DNA of 44,190 bases from an uncultured Parabacteroides sp. (GCA_947036995.1 CAMQTD010000002.1:1-44190), one strand, 5' to 3'; positions 29,422-37,892 are shown, numbered from the stretch's first letter. Translations and numbers: made by a program. The notes: a model not told the origin generated them from the letters alone.

Positions 29422-29630
29422 CTTTAGAGTAAAAAAATGCACATAATATTCGATTATTTTTAAAAAAAGGCATTTTAGCCTTGTAAATGTACCAAATAGA
29501 GGGAATATGGGATCTAAATTGATTTTCTTTTACTAGAGAGGTAAAACGGATTCTATATTGCTCTTTTATATTCGTAGCTTGAATTTTTAAAATAATACTC
29601 CAATTTTGCACGAATATAAATAATTGTAAT

Positions 29631-29638
29631 TATATTTG
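29631..29638 (+). promoter_or_regulatory. Bacteroidetes-type -7 element TATATTTG (TTTG at 29605-29608, spacing 22)
   Basis: Matches TAnnTTTG; no long ORF immediately downstream. Confidence 0.45.
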
Positions 29639-29644
29639 TCCCGA

Positions 29645-29908
29645 CGCATAGTTCAACTTGTAGAGATAAGTAGCTATTGCGGTTTTGTTGAAAACAAAAA
29701 GCGTTAACGATATTATCCTTCTATGAAATCTAGACAATTTCTCAATCCAGGGGTGATAAACAATGACGCTCATGCTTGTGTTATATATTCATGTAATGTG
29801 ATTTTATATATCATAAAGCGTGGGCAATTGTTTTTTATATTACTCAAGAACAGGCAGTCGAGAGCCTCACTATCGTAATATTAAAACAATTCCCACGCTT
29901 TTTTTATA
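29645..29908 (+). ncRNA. Candidate structured non-coding RNA or long leader ending in a strong hairpin plus T-tract
   Basis: Begins after the -7 element at 29631-29638. Ends with AAAGCGTGGGcAATTGTTTT (29815-29834) pairing with AAAACAATTCCCACGCTTT (29883-29901) followed by T's. The loop has nested pairings ATATTAC/GTAATAT and AGGC/GCCT. Confidence 0.4.
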
Positions 29909-29960
29909 TCCATAAACGAACAGCCAGCCGAGGGGGATCGTATGGCTAGCTTATAACATT

Positions 29961-30041
29961 ATGAAAAGAAAAGAACGAGCCTTACTTGTAGCGTTGATTT
30001 GTAGTGTATCGAATACGAACGATAATACCTCAAAGCCATGA
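29961..30041 (+). CDS. Candidate 26-aa leader ORF overlapping the next start codon (ATGA)
   Basis: ATGAAAAGAAAAGAACGAGCC... = MKRKERALLVALICSVSNTNDNTSKP*. Its TGA (30039-30041) overlaps the ATG (30038-30040) of the next ORF. Confidence 0.4.
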   Translation: MKRKERALLVALICSVSNTNDNTSKP

Positions 30042-30394
30042 AACCATCCACTACACCTATTTCAAGATATAGAGATAAGAAAGCAATCCGCCACGCTGCT
30101 TACTATATGGGTAGGCGATTAAGTAGCGCCATTTTAGAATTTAGGATGAATAATCAACGATTAAACTATCACGTTACTGGTGCTGCATATGTAATAGAAG
30201 TGCATGTTAGAGCAATTAACCAGCTACTCGAATTGTATAAACAAAACGGAATGAACCTGACCAATAATTTACGTATAAGATTATGTACAGGAGAGAAGGT
30301 CTTTTTTAGTGAGTTTCGTGCTTCGTTTAATGCAGATATTGCGTATTTCAATAGTATATTGCCGTATGATTTAATAATTCGTGATGGAAATTAA
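30038..30394 (+). CDS. Hypothetical protein (118 aa), unrecognised
   Basis: Basic, helix-prone: MKPSTTPISRYRDKKAIRHAAYYMGRRLSSAILEFRMNNQRLNYHVTGAAYVIEVHVRAINQLLELYKQNGMNL... No family recognised; probably coding because of length and coupled start. Confidence 0.65.
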   Translation: MKPSTTPISRYRDKKAIRHAAYYMGRRLSSAILEFRMNNQRLNYHVTGAAYVIEVHVRAINQLLELYKQNGMNLTNNLRIRLCTGEKVFFSEFRASFNADIAYFNSILPYDLIIRDGN

Positions 30395-30558
30395 TCGTTT
30401 CTACTGTTGTATAGCTTCTGCATAAAAAAAGACAGTAGTCTGCTCTCCGATAGACGGTGGCTTTTCTTGCATACACACCTGTGTGTGTGTGCAAAGATAG
30501 GTGTGTATTTGAGTAATGCATACAGCTTCTCCAATATAGCATCATAATGTCTCTTGTG

Positions 30559-30809
30559 AATTATTTTCTCCACCCACAAGTATCTATATATCAAGATCTT
30601 CTGGTGACACCGTGTTTTTTACATCCGCTTGTGAAATACAGATTTCAAGCTGCAATGCAACTCATATTATCCGCCAAATACCATAAATCGAACACGAAAG
30701 AGTAGATAAGATCAATTCTCGAAGCCAAATATATATGAAGGTGTAAAAAGTAAGGTGTCACCCAAAAATATTGATATATAGATGCTTGTGGGTGGAGAAA
30801 TAAATAATT
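30559..30809. repeat. Imperfect inverted repeat (about 67-70-bp arms) around a 114-bp centre
   Basis: Left 30559-30625; right 30740-30809. Shared core CTCCACCCACAAG[T/C]ATCTATATATCAA ... GGTGACACC ... TTTTTACA. Confidence 0.9.
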
Positions 30810-30859
30810 TTCAAACTTATAGGGGGAGGGGAGAGCAATTACCCGCATACTTTTTATGC

Positions 30860-30943
30860 AAAAGCCGCAATGTTTCAGCCTAAAAAGTCTGCAGGTTTTG
30901 ATGTAAAACACTGCGGCTTTTGGGGAGAAACATTGCGGCTTTT
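30860..30943. repeat. 17-bp perfect inverted repeat (AAAAGCCGCAATGTTTC/GAAACATTGCGGCTTTT) with about three degenerate 22-bp direct units between/at the right arm
   Basis: Arms at 30860-30876 and 30927-30943. Units: 30883 aaaagtctgcaggttttgatgt, 30905 aaaacactgcggcttttgggga, 30927 gaaacattgcggcttttccggt. Confidence 0.85.
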
Positions 30944-30945
30944 CC

Positions 30946-30975
30946 GGTAAGGTATGCACTTGGCTTACCTTACCT
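30946..30975 (+). terminator. Short hairpin GGTAAGGTA...TACCTTACC, possible terminator
   Basis: 9-bp perfect stem followed by TTTATT on the plus strand. Confidence 0.45.
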
Positions 30976-31007
30976 TTATTAGCATGCTTATGAGAGACTA
31001 AATAATT

Positions 31008-32237
31008 CTATTCGTTCTCTTTAGTTACTGTAATTGTTTCGCTTGTACTCTTATCTTTAGGTAAAATAAGATTCAATACAACACCTAGTACAGCCGAAAG
31101 ACCGATTCCTGCAAGCGTGAAATCGCCAAACTGGAATGCAGCACCACCAATACCAAAGGTTAAGATAAGCGATACAATAATTAAATTGCGCGTATTATTC
31201 ATATTAATACGGTTCTGTATCATATTATTAATACCGACTGCCGCAATTGTTCCAAACAAAAGCAACATAATACCACCCAATACAGGTGCAGGAATTGATT
31301 TCAGCAATGCACTAATTTTACCAAACACTGAAAAGAAGATTCCACTTACGGCAGCAATACGAATCACCGTAGGATCTGTTATCTTAGTCAACGAAATAGC
31401 ACCTGTAACTTCCGAATACGTAGTTACGGGAGGTCCTCCGATAAGTCCAGCACATACACACGCCAAACCATCACCAAGCATGGTTCTGTGTAACCCCGGA
31501 TCTTTAACGAAATCTTTCTCAGCCACCGCATTTACGGCGTAAATATCACCTACGTGTTCAATTACTGGCGCAATAGCTACAGGAATCATAAACAAGATAG
31601 CTTCCCAAGAGAACGAAGGCGTTACAAACTGAGGCATCGCAAACCAAGGGGCAGCCGTTACGGCCGAAAGATCTACATCATAAAAGAAGTATCCCACTAA
31701 ATAGCCCACTACGATACCGCAGAAGATAGGGATTAACTTTAACAATCCACGTCCGAGCATAGATATCACTACCGCAGTAATCAACGCCGAAAGCGCCAAA
31801 GGCCAATTATCTTTAGCCATACCCACACCCGAAGAGGCAAGCGAAAGACCAATCAACATAATAACAGGACCAATAACAACGGGGGGAAACAATTTTTGAA
31901 TAAATCCGACACCGCGCCATTTAATCAAGGCACTCATTGCCATATACACACCACCAACGGCTACAATACCCGACATTGTTCCGGATAGTCCATAAAGTTC
32001 GGTCGATTTAACGATTGGTGCGATAAAAGCAAAACTGCTTCCCAAGAATACAGGCACTTTGCCTTTTGTAACAAGATGAAAAATAAGTGTTCCGATACCT
32101 GCCGTAAAAAGAGCAGTTGAGGGGTCCATTCCGACCAAAAGCGGTACTAATACTGTTGCGCCAAAGGCGACGAAGAGAAACTGCACACCGACAACGGTTT
32201 TTTGCAGCGGATTGAGTTGATTTGTTTTGTTATCCAT
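31008..32237 (-). CDS. uraA: Uracil/xanthine permease (NCS2 family, UraA-like)
   Basis: MDNKTNQLNPLQKTVVGVQFLFVAFGATVLVPLLVGMDPSTALFTAGIGTLIFHLVTKGKVPVFLGSSFAFIAPI...VAIAPVIEHVGDIYAVNAV...GDGLACVCAGLIGGPPVTTYSEVTGAISLTK. ATG at 32235-32237 preferred. Confidence 0.93.
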   Translation of the reverse strand: MDNKTNQLNPLQKTVVGVQFLFVAFGATVLVPLLVGMDPSTALFTAGIGTLIFHLVTKGKVPVFLGSSFAFIAPIVKSTELYGLSGTMSGIVAVGGVYMAMSALIKWRGVGFIQKLFPPVVIGPVIMLIGLSLASSGVGMAKDNWPLALSALITAVVISMLGRGLLKLIPIFCGIVVGYLVGYFFYDVDLSAVTAAPWFAMPQFVTPSFSWEAILFMIPVAIAPVIEHVGDIYAVNAVAEKDFVKDPGLHRTMLGDGLACVCAGLIGGPPVTTYSEVTGAISLTKITDPTVIRIAAVSGIFFSVFGKISALLKSIPAPVLGGIMLLLFGTIAAVGINNMIQNRINMNNTRNLIIVSLILTFGIGGAAFQFGDFTLAGIGLSAVLGVVLNLILPKDKSTSETITVTKENE

Positions 32238-32259
32238 GCTGTTTTTTAAGCTTTGCCTA

Positions 32260-32267
32260 CAAAGATA
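32260..32267 (-). promoter_or_regulatory. Bacteroidetes-type -7 element TATCTTTG for uraA
   Basis: Plus strand CAAAGATA, 22 bp upstream of the uraA ATG. Confidence 0.55.
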
Positions 32268-32404
32268 GGTGCAATTCATTAAACACCTTTGTTATATTCA
32301 CCTCTTTTTTTATTTTTTATCAACTAAGCATTGCAGTAAATATTTGTATTTTGATAAAAATAAACGACCTTTGTCGGCAGAAAATAAAATTCAACTATAT
32401 TAAT

Positions 32405-33034
32405 ATGACATCGGTTCCTAACCTTATACAAAAAGACCAACTTGTTAAAGAGCGAATTATTCGAAGTGCTTTTGCTCAGTTTGCGCTCTATGGTATAAAA
32501 AGTATCAGTATGGATGCGATTGCTCAGAATATGAGTATATCAAAGCGTACAATCTATGGTTATTTTAATGATAAAGAAGAGTTATTGACCGAAGGTATTG
32601 ATTATTGCTGTCGGTTAGCACAACGTGTATACATTAAAGCGAATCAAGAACAAGTGAGCCCAACACCTATTGCTATGATTTTGGGATTCTATCATAAGAT
32701 ACGCGAAAATCCTCAATGCTACAGTTCGCGCTTTTACGAAGATTTGCGTAAGTTTCCACAAGCTTTGGAGAAGTTTGAGCTTGAAAGAGATTATTTTGCA
32801 AAAGAGTGTCGTGCTGTTTTTGCAAGAGGCGTAAAAGAGGGCTATTTCTTGCCCGATGTAAATTACGAAATTCTATCGCTCCTTGTTAAAGAGAAAATTC
32901 TCGGACTACATCCCTCTCATACCTATTTGCATTACTCCTTTTTAGATGTATGTGATGCTGTTGTGTACACCTTTATTCGCGGTGTATGCACGAGTAAAGG
33001 AATTCAAAATCTAGAAGAGTTGCGTCAACGTTGA
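32405..33034 (+). CDS. TetR-family transcriptional regulator
   Basis: KERIIRSAFAQFALYGIKSISMDAIAQNMSISKRTIYGYFNDKEELLTEGI is a TetR HTH. ATG at 32405 preferred over the track start, which overlaps the uraA promoter. Confidence 0.93.
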   Translation: MTSVPNLIQKDQLVKERIIRSAFAQFALYGIKSISMDAIAQNMSISKRTIYGYFNDKEELLTEGIDYCCRLAQRVYIKANQEQVSPTPIAMILGFYHKIRENPQCYSSRFYEDLRKFPQALEKFELERDYFAKECRAVFARGVKEGYFLPDVNYEILSLLVKEKILGLHPSHTYLHYSFLDVCDAVVYTFIRGVCTSKGIQNLEELRQR

Positions 33035-34770
33035 GCACTCTTCTTTTTGATTGAGAATTGGATCTCTAATCCAGCATCCTTCCGATTCTTAGCCGTTACT
33101 GTACCTTGATGCAGTAGTACGGCATTTTTCACGATCGAAAGTCCCAGTCCTGACCCACCAGCATTACGCGCACGTCCTTCTGATACACGATAGAAACGAT
33201 CTAAAAGTCGTGTAAGATGTTCTTCGCCTACACCTACACCATTATCCCAAACCGAGAAATAACAAAATTCAGCATCTTCGAAATAGCGTTCGGCAGTAAT
33301 TACAGGTTTGCCGCCTGCATAGGTAAGCGCATTCTCTATTAAGTTGCGAAATATTGCGTACAGTAACGTTTCGTTACCCACCACCAATGTGTCAACGGGG
33401 ATATTATTAAGCACGAGCGCCTCTTTTTTCTGAATGTTAGTCGAAAGACTTTGTTTGATCTCTTCGATTAGTTCGTTCAAATTAACCTCTTGGCTCTTCT
33501 CTTGATTCCCGTTTAGCTCCATTTGAGTGATGATAGATATATCGCAAATAAGGCTAGATAGTCGTTGTGTTTGTACAAAACAGCGTTCGATAAAGAGACG
33601 CATCTTATCGGGCGAAATATCTTTTTGCTCCATCAAGGTTTCGATGTATCCACTGATACTGCAAACAGGTGTACGCAATTCGTGTGCAATATTACTTGTC
33701 ATCTCTTGCTTTAGGAGTCTGTTTTTCTCTAGAGCGGTTACATTATCAAGAATCACCTCAATGCTTTTATCTTGAAATAAAATAATGCGCAGGGTGTAGT
33801 ACTGTCTGTTCTTCTCGATTGTCTCTTCAAAAATAACTGGTTGCGTCTCTGAACTAGCTTGATCCAGAAAATCTACACCACGTGCAAAAGCTTTAGTAGC
33901 GAAAAAATCTTCTATCGAAAGGGTTGGTTTGTCTGTTATGGCATTCAAGTGCGTTACAAAAAGGGCATTCGAGTAGATGTTTTTTCGTTCGCTAGAGAAA
34001 AAAGCAATACCAGTTGTAGCGTGCGAAAAGTGTAGAATGAGTTTATCCTTTTCGCGCATTAAATCCTCTTTGCGCTGCTTTATCTCTTTAAAGTTCTCGA
34101 CTAACTTGGCACCAATATCACCCAGCTCTCCACTCGGAAAAGCGTGTTCTACGTTTACATTCTCGTCTCGCTTCGAATATGCAAAATCTCTTAATTTAGC
34201 AAGCGATTGCCCCATTCGATCCGAAAGAATCAGTAACGAAAGAAATGCAACAATAAAGATGGCAAAAATAAGATAGATGTAGAGATTGTCTCCTTTTAGC
34301 AGTGCTTGAACATTTATGTTATAAGGCAGTGCCAATCGGATAAAATAGTTTTTGAAATATGTTGCCTGATAATAATATACGACACCCGTTGTGGCAGACG
34401 TTCGCATAACAGAACCTGTCGTATTGATATTTGCCGACGATACTTCGGGGCGTAACAAATGATTGTCTGCTGTTTTTACATCCGATTTAATATTGTCGAA
34501 GAGTACAACGCCTGCTGCATCGATCATTGTTACACGCAACTCTTTGGGAAGCAACTGCACGATCGCAGTATAATCAATTGAATCTAATGCTTGATGCGCT
34601 TGCTTTTCGTTGATAAAGTTGTGTAAAACAGTTGTATATGCGGCAATCGAACTCTTTAATGTATCTATCTTATATGTTTTCTCTCTATTGTATTGTACTA
34701 CAATAATTGCCAACGTAAACAAGGTAAAGATGGCAAGGAAGTTGAGAAATAATTTTTTCTTGTATGTCAT
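33025..34770 (-). CDS. phoR: Sensor histidine kinase (PhoR-like)
   Basis: 581 aa. Two TM segments; H-box TSNIAHELRTPVCSISGYIETLME; N-box NLIENALTYAGG; GSGLGLSIVKNAVLLHQGTV. Adjacent to the response regulator in the pst operon. Confidence 0.9.
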   Translation of the reverse strand: MTYKKKLFLNFLAIFTLFTLAIIVVQYNREKTYKIDTLKSSIAAYTTVLHNFINEKQAHQALDSIDYTAIVQLLPKELRVTMIDAAGVVLFDNIKSDVKTADNHLLRPEVSSANINTTGSVMRTSATTGVVYYYQATYFKNYFIRLALPYNINVQALLKGDNLYIYLIFAIFIVAFLSLLILSDRMGQSLAKLRDFAYSKRDENVNVEHAFPSGELGDIGAKLVENFKEIKQRKEDLMREKDKLILHFSHATTGIAFFSSERKNIYSNALFVTHLNAITDKPTLSIEDFFATKAFARGVDFLDQASSETQPVIFEETIEKNRQYYTLRIILFQDKSIEVILDNVTALEKNRLLKQEMTSNIAHELRTPVCSISGYIETLMEQKDISPDKMRLFIERCFVQTQRLSSLICDISIITQMELNGNQEKSQEVNLNELIEEIKQSLSTNIQKKEALVLNNIPVDTLVVGNETLLYAIFRNLIENALTYAGGKPVITAERYFEDAEFCYFSVWDNGVGVGEEHLTRLLDRFYRVSEGRARNAGGSGLGLSIVKNAVLLHQGTVTAKNRKDAGLEIQFSIKKKSAQR

Positions 34771-34797
34771 GTTCAGTATTGAATCGTATTATTTTTA

Positions 34798-35508
34798 TTA
34801 TTTAAAACAGTAACCATAGCCTGTGCGGTTTGTGATACGTGCTCCGGCAACACCTATTTTTTTACGTAAACGTGTAATATGTACGTCTACGGTACGCTCT
34901 AGTACATAGGTTTCGTCTCTCCAAACGCGACTTAATATCTCCTCTCTAGCGTAAATACGTCCACGCTGCTCTACGAGTAGGCGCAAAATTTCAAACTCTT
35001 TTTTAGTTAGTAGTATCTGTTCGCCTGCAACTGTAACCTCTTTTCGGTCGAGGTCGATCTCTAGTTCGTCGAAAATAAGTTTCTTTTGAGCAGAACTGTC
35101 TGGTTCGTTTAAGCCTTGTGTTACCTCGGCTCGGCTCATTACAGCACGCGAGCGAGCAATTACCTCTTTGATTGAGAACGGTTTTGTAATATAGTCGTCT
35201 GCCCCCAAGCTAAATCCTGTAAGCATATCATTCTCTGTTACTTTAGCGGTGAGAAAGATAATTGGGATTTTTAGTTTATACTCTTTGCGCATCTTCTCTG
35301 CTACGTGTAGCCCCGAGATACCCTCCATCATAATATCTAACAATACCAAATCAAAGGTTTGTTCTTTTATCTTATTTAGGGCAGCCTCGCCGCTTTTTGC
35401 AGTTTCGATAAGATAGCCTTCGCTCTCTAGGTTAAACATTAAGATATCACGGATATCCTCCTCATCGTCTACAATTAAAATCTTTTTTGCTCTACGCTCT
35501 TTAACCAT
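34798..35508 (-). CDS. phoB: OmpR/PhoB-family response regulator
   Basis: KKILIVDDEEDIRDILMFNLESEGY, DLVLLDIMM, winged helix (LTKKEFEILRLLVEQRGRIYAREEILSRVWRDETYVLERTVDVHITRLRKKIG). ATG at 35506-35508. Confidence 0.92.
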   Translation of the reverse strand: MVKERRAKKILIVDDEEDIRDILMFNLESEGYLIETAKSGEAALNKIKEQTFDLVLLDIMMEGISGLHVAEKMRKEYKLKIPIIFLTAKVTENDMLTGFSLGADDYITKPFSIKEVIARSRAVMSRAEVTQGLNEPDSSAQKKLIFDELEIDLDRKEVTVAGEQILLTKKEFEILRLLVEQRGRIYAREEILSRVWRDETYVLERTVDVHITRLRKKIGVAGARITNRTGYGYCFK

Positions 35509-36169
35509 GGTGTTTAATATCACGCCCTTCAATAATATAAATTGCAGATTCTGCTATGTTTGTTGCGTTATCGCCAATGCGTTCTAAGTTGGCTGCAAGT
35601 ACACCTATTTGTAAAATGTCGGACAATTGTTTTTTTGTTAATGCCACGCCTGCCGAAGCTTCAGATAACGAATCCATAATCTGAGCATGCAGTAGATCTG
35701 CACGATCATCTGCTGCAATTGTTTTAATTGCTAAAAGATTATCTTCACAAGCGAAAGCAAATATAGCATTTTGTGTCATAACATCTACTACGTCAAAAAG
35801 CTTTTCTAATGCAGGTTGTATTGATTGGTAGATCTCACTGGTTCTGTCAACCGAGCAGAGTCGATGCGAAACATTCAGTAGATGATCTCCAATGCGCTCC
35901 ATGTAGGCAGTCATGTCGTAATATGCGATGATCTTGCGTAGGTCGATGGCACGTGGAGCATACAGCACGATCGAACTAATCATTTCGCTGCGAAGCTTTA
36001 CCTCTAAGCTATCAATTAAACCCTCATTCACCTCAATCTCTGGCATAACAGCCATATCGGGTTGTTTGCCGAGTAGCTGTTTGTCGAAACTAAGTTGTTT
36101 CATTACTATTTTAGAGAGTAGCTGAAAGTCGTTCTTTATTTTTTCAAATACAATTTCTTGTGAGCCCAT
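35501..36169 (-). CDS. phoU: Phosphate signalling protein PhoU
   Basis: MGSQEIVFEKIKNDFQLLSKIVMKQLSFDKQLL...AYYDMTAYMERIGDHLLNVSHRL...LAANLERIGDNATNIAESAIYI. ATG at 36167-36169. Confidence 0.95.
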   Translation of the reverse strand: MGSQEIVFEKIKNDFQLLSKIVMKQLSFDKQLLGKQPDMAVMPEIEVNEGLIDSLEVKLRSEMISSIVLYAPRAIDLRKIIAYYDMTAYMERIGDHLLNVSHRLCSVDRTSEIYQSIQPALEKLFDVVDVMTQNAIFAFACEDNLLAIKTIAADDRADLLHAQIMDSLSEASAGVALTKKQLSDILQIGVLAANLERIGDNATNIAESAIYIIEGRDIKHHG

Positions 36170-36207
36170 ATTGATTCTTTTATTTTTTATTGATCGCTTA
36201 TATTTAA

Positions 36208-37041
36208 TTATCCGAAACGCCCTGTTAGGTACTCTTCGGTTTTTTGACACGCTGGATTGGTAAACATGGTATTGGTGCGGTCGTATTCGATGAGTTCGCC
36301 CATGTACATAAACATTGAATTGTCTGAAATACGTGCAGCTTGCGACATATTGTGTGTTACGATCACAATCGAAAACTCTTTTTTGAGTGTTAACAGCAAC
36401 TCTTCAATGTGATTTGTTGCTATCGGGTCAAGTGCCGATGTAGGTTCGTCCATGAGTAGTACCTCTGGTTTCAATGCAATGGCACGTGCAATACACAGAC
36501 GTTGCTGCTGACCTCCCGAAAGAAATGAACCCTTTTTGTTGAGTAGGTCTTTTACCTCGTCCCACAACACTACGTTACGTAACGATTGCTCTACCAACGC
36601 TTCTCGTTCCGCTTTTGGTAGTTTTATTCCATTCAAGCTATAACCAGCCAATACATTGTCGAAGATACTCATGTTCGGGAATGGGTTGGGGCGCTGAAAC
36701 ACCATGCCTGCATTGCGGCGCACTTCCATCGCATTCATCTTCAATACATCTTGATCGTTTAGTAGAATCTCTCCCGTTACTTTAATGTAATCGTATAGTT
36801 CGTGCATGCGATTTACGGCACGTAGGAGGGTACTCTTTCCACAGCCCGATGGTCCCATGATGGCAGTTATCTTCCCTTTTTCTACTGCGGCATTCACCGA
36901 TTCAATGGCATTCTTCCCTGGTGCGTAACTAACGCAAACATCTTTAAACGTTAAAATGGCATCTTCGACAATGAGCGGTGTACGCACGTTGTTTGAAGTT
37001 ATGAGGGTATCTATCATATTGTTGTTTACTGTATTTTCCAT
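36208..37041 (-). CDS. pstB: Phosphate ABC transporter ATP-binding protein
   Basis: Walker A GPSGCGKSTLLRAVNRM, LSGGQQQRLCIARAIALKPEVLLMDEPTSALDP, PstB-typical NPFPNMSIFDNVLAG. Confidence 0.97.
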   Translation of the reverse strand: MENTVNNNMIDTLITSNNVRTPLIVEDAILTFKDVCVSYAPGKNAIESVNAAVEKGKITAIMGPSGCGKSTLLRAVNRMHELYDYIKVTGEILLNDQDVLKMNAMEVRRNAGMVFQRPNPFPNMSIFDNVLAGYSLNGIKLPKAEREALVEQSLRNVVLWDEVKDLLNKKGSFLSGGQQQRLCIARAIALKPEVLLMDEPTSALDPIATNHIEELLLTLKKEFSIVIVTHNMSQAARISDNSMFMYMGELIEYDRTNTMFTNPACQKTEEYLTGRFG

Positions 37042-37892
37042 CTGTGAGCAATAAATTTAGCGATAATATTGAGTGTTAAAATCAGCATAAGTAAAAAGAG
37101 CGAGCAGCTCCAAATCATATCCATTAAGTTGGGATCGTTATAAAACTCCCAGATTAATAGTGGCACGGCACTCATCGGACGCATTACATCTACCGTAATC
37201 ATGGAGCTGCCGAGGGCGGTTAGCATAATCGGAGCCGTTTCGCCCGTTACACGCGAGATAGAGAGTAGTATGCCGGTAAACAAACCGCCAAAGGCTGCCG
37301 GTAGTAAAATCTTTAGTACTACGCTCGTATAAGAAGCACCCAACGCAAGACCAGCCTCTTTAAGCGAAGGGGGAAGCATCTTTAATGTCTCTTCGGTAGA
37401 TCGGATAATAAGCGGAGCCATCATCAACGACAAGGCAAAAGCACCTGCAAGTGCAGAGTAACTCTGAAAGGAGCAAACAATCCATGCATACGAGATAATT
37501 CCGATTACAATGGATGGAACACCTTGCATAAGATCTGCCACAAAACGGACTATATTCGAAAAGATAGCCGTAGGCTTCTCTGCTAAATAGATACCAATCA
37601 TAATTCCGATTGGTATAGCCACAGCCGAGGCCAACGAAACCATGATCAGTGTACCAATAATACCATTTGCAATACCACCAGGAATAACATCGCCTGTTCC
37701 AGCAGCTAGCATAGCATCTAATGTGCTTGGTGCTGTTTCGGTGAAAAAAGCGATGTTTAGTTGTTTGTATCCTTTGCGAATAAGTTCGAACAGGATCGAA
37801 ACAAGTGGCAAAGCCCCCAACGACATCAACAGGCAGATAAGGATAAAAAAGCCTTTATCTTTGAGTTGTCTGAATTTTGTATGTGTAATCAT
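37026..37892 (-). CDS. pstA: Phosphate ABC transporter permease PstA
   Basis: GGIANGIIGTLIMVSLASAVAIPIGIMIGIYLAE...QGVPSIVIGIISYAWIV...ALGASYTSVVLKILLPAAFGGLFTGILLSISRVTGETAPIMLTAL. Confidence 0.96.
   Translation of the reverse strand: MITHTKFRQLKDKGFFILICLLMSLGALPLVSILFELIRKGYKQLNIAFFTETAPSTLDAMLAAGTGDVIPGGIANGIIGTLIMVSLASAVAIPIGIMIGIYLAEKPTAIFSNIVRFVADLMQGVPSIVIGIISYAWIVCSFQSYSALAGAFALSLMMAPLIIRSTEETLKMLPPSLKEAGLALGASYTSVVLKILLPAAFGGLFTGILLSISRVTGETAPIMLTALGSSMITVDVMRPMSAVPLLIWEFYNDPNLMDMIWSCSLFLLMLILTLNIIAKFIAHRWKIQ

Noticed and set aside
29249-29611. 120-aa minus-strand ORF (…GQLPEWPNGSDCNSDSLRLRWFESITAHYLFAKVAQLIEH)
   Set aside because: It reads through the tRNA-Tyr and tRNA-Gly genes; the peptide is translated tRNA sequence.
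29723-29878. About 51-codon plus-strand ORF MKSRQFLNPGVINNDAHACVIYSCNVILY...
   Set aside because: Overlaps the candidate RNA hairpin and lacks convincing protein features; kept only as an alternative explanation for that interval.
30348-30594. Overlapping 65-aa and 67-aa minus-strand ORFs
   Set aside because: They cover the TG/CA tract and one inverted-repeat arm, in two competing frames, with no recognisable protein features.
30645-30959. 104-aa minus-strand ORF (MHTLPEKPQCFSPKAAVFYIKT...)
   Set aside because: It lies entirely over the inverted and 22-nt repeats; its composition follows the repeat periodicity, with no start context or family signal.
29600-30990. Possible CRISPR array or retron
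   Set aside because: Repeats are few, degenerate and not regularly spaced by unique spacers; no cas gene or reverse transcriptase is present in the window.
31117-31542. 141-aa plus-strand ORF opposite uraA
   Set aside because: Antisense open frame over a strongly supported permease gene; no domain signal.
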